Source: an uncultured Prochlorococcus sp. (GTDB lineage: Bacteria > Cyanobacteriota > Cyanobacteriia > PCC-6307 > Cyanobiaceae). From it: a stretch of DNA of 64,000 nt. This document shows positions 63,926 through 64,000 of this stretch, in pieces. A model generated the notes under the pieces. The model was not told the DNA's origin and searched no databases. It saw only the letters and a list, made by a program, of their open reading frames with translations. Both the position numbers and the translations under genes were made by a program. The stretch is taken from positions 21,014 to 85,013 of the forward strand of contig NZ_CACAYO010000007.1 of NCBI RefSeq assembly GCF_902536725.1. Direction: 5' to 3'. How positions within the stretch are numbered: the first letter of the stretch is position 1; each line of letters begins with the position of its first letter.

Positions 63926-64000
63926 TTAAAGATAACCATCTTTTCTGGCTTGAATTGAAGTATTGGATTCAAACATTGCTGTTGATAAATATCTTTCTCC
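63926..64000 (-). CDS. cysK: 3' end of cysteine synthase (O-acetylserine sulfhydrylase), partial
   Basis: The last 24 codons plus stop of a reverse-strand gene that continues beyond the window. The peptide begins GERYLSTAMFE, which is the C-terminal signature of CysK (G-E-R-Y-L-S-T-x-L-F). This PLP enzyme makes cysteine from O-acetylserine and sulfide. Only the tail is visible, so the assignment rests on that motif. Confidence 0.7.
   Translation of the reverse strand, partial: GERYLSTAMFESNTSIQARKDGYL

Noticed and set aside
1..64000. CRISPR arrays, insertion sequences, integrase genes and attachment sites.
   Set aside because: No regularly spaced direct repeats, transposase-like proteins or tRNA-flanking duplications were seen.

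Overview
The window reads as a stretch of core chromosome from a high-light-adapted Prochlorococcus (marine picocyanobacterium). The reasons are very AT-rich DNA (I judge G+C near 30% by eye), tightly packed short operons with tiny or negative spacers, and a cyanobacterial gene set: psbX, ycf66, two high-light-inducible (hli) genes, sufBCDS, zds, ndhO, a CRR7 homologue, a cyanobacterial radical-SAM/PDZ protein and several small cyanobacteria-only DUF families. I see no insertion sequence, prophage, integrase, CRISPR array or rRNA. There is one tRNA gene. The species assignment is inference; no comparison was run.

Layout. 0-9 kb: RNA methyltransferase, two envelope-type membrane proteins, an unlisted 45-residue membrane peptide, a stand-alone LigD-phosphoesterase-like protein, smc, a PRC-barrel protein, an LpxB-like glycosyltransferase and tRNA-Leu(AAG). 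9-15 kb: accC, yggT, psbX-ycf66, hli, a BacA/ABCD-type ABC transporter, HIT protein and peptide deformylase. 15-23 kb: an S9 peptidase and the reverse-strand Fe-S assembly operon sufBCDS. 23-31 kb: DUF4912 protein, pgm, rarA, a phosphopantetheinyl transferase head-to-head with prxQ, coaX, cysH and a type-2 NAD(P)H dehydrogenase. 31-35 kb: a transport operon (SLC13/DASS anion transporter with RCK_C domains, ktrB, ktrA). 35-36.5 kb: a ribbon-helix-helix regulator divergent from small unknown genes including a Nif11-like protein, with an inverted repeat between them; this is the most system-like unexplained locus. 36.5-45.6 kb: ABC-F ATPase, a CX3C peptide, Deg protease, hli, a zinc-ribbon membrane protein, YihY/BrkB, an inositol-phosphatase-family enzyme, a TolC-type channel and the radical-SAM/PDZ protein. 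45.7-64 kb: nadB, VKOR-thioredoxin fusion, rimO, a PetL-like 30-residue peptide, RibD-C reductase with a tandem PTPS protein, aroK, crr7, GST, rbfA, hemD-like, zds, a SufA/IscA-like carrier, a second LpxB-related protein, ndhO, a DnaJ protein and the 3' end of a cysteine synthase.

Functional links. SufBCDS and the A-type carrier at 59.7 kb supply clusters to Fe-S enzymes encoded here (RimO, the radical-SAM/PDZ protein). CysH and the terminal cysteine synthase fragment belong to sulfate assimilation, and the DASS transporter may import sulfate. PsbX, Ycf66, the HLIPs, NdhO, CRR7, the PetL candidate and Zds serve the thylakoid. The window is an ordinary housekeeping segment. The real novelty lies in small proteins too short for routine ORF calling and in short intergenic structures. 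No stretch above 300 bases lacks a gene; the two longest spacers are 22868-23140 and 8892-9151.
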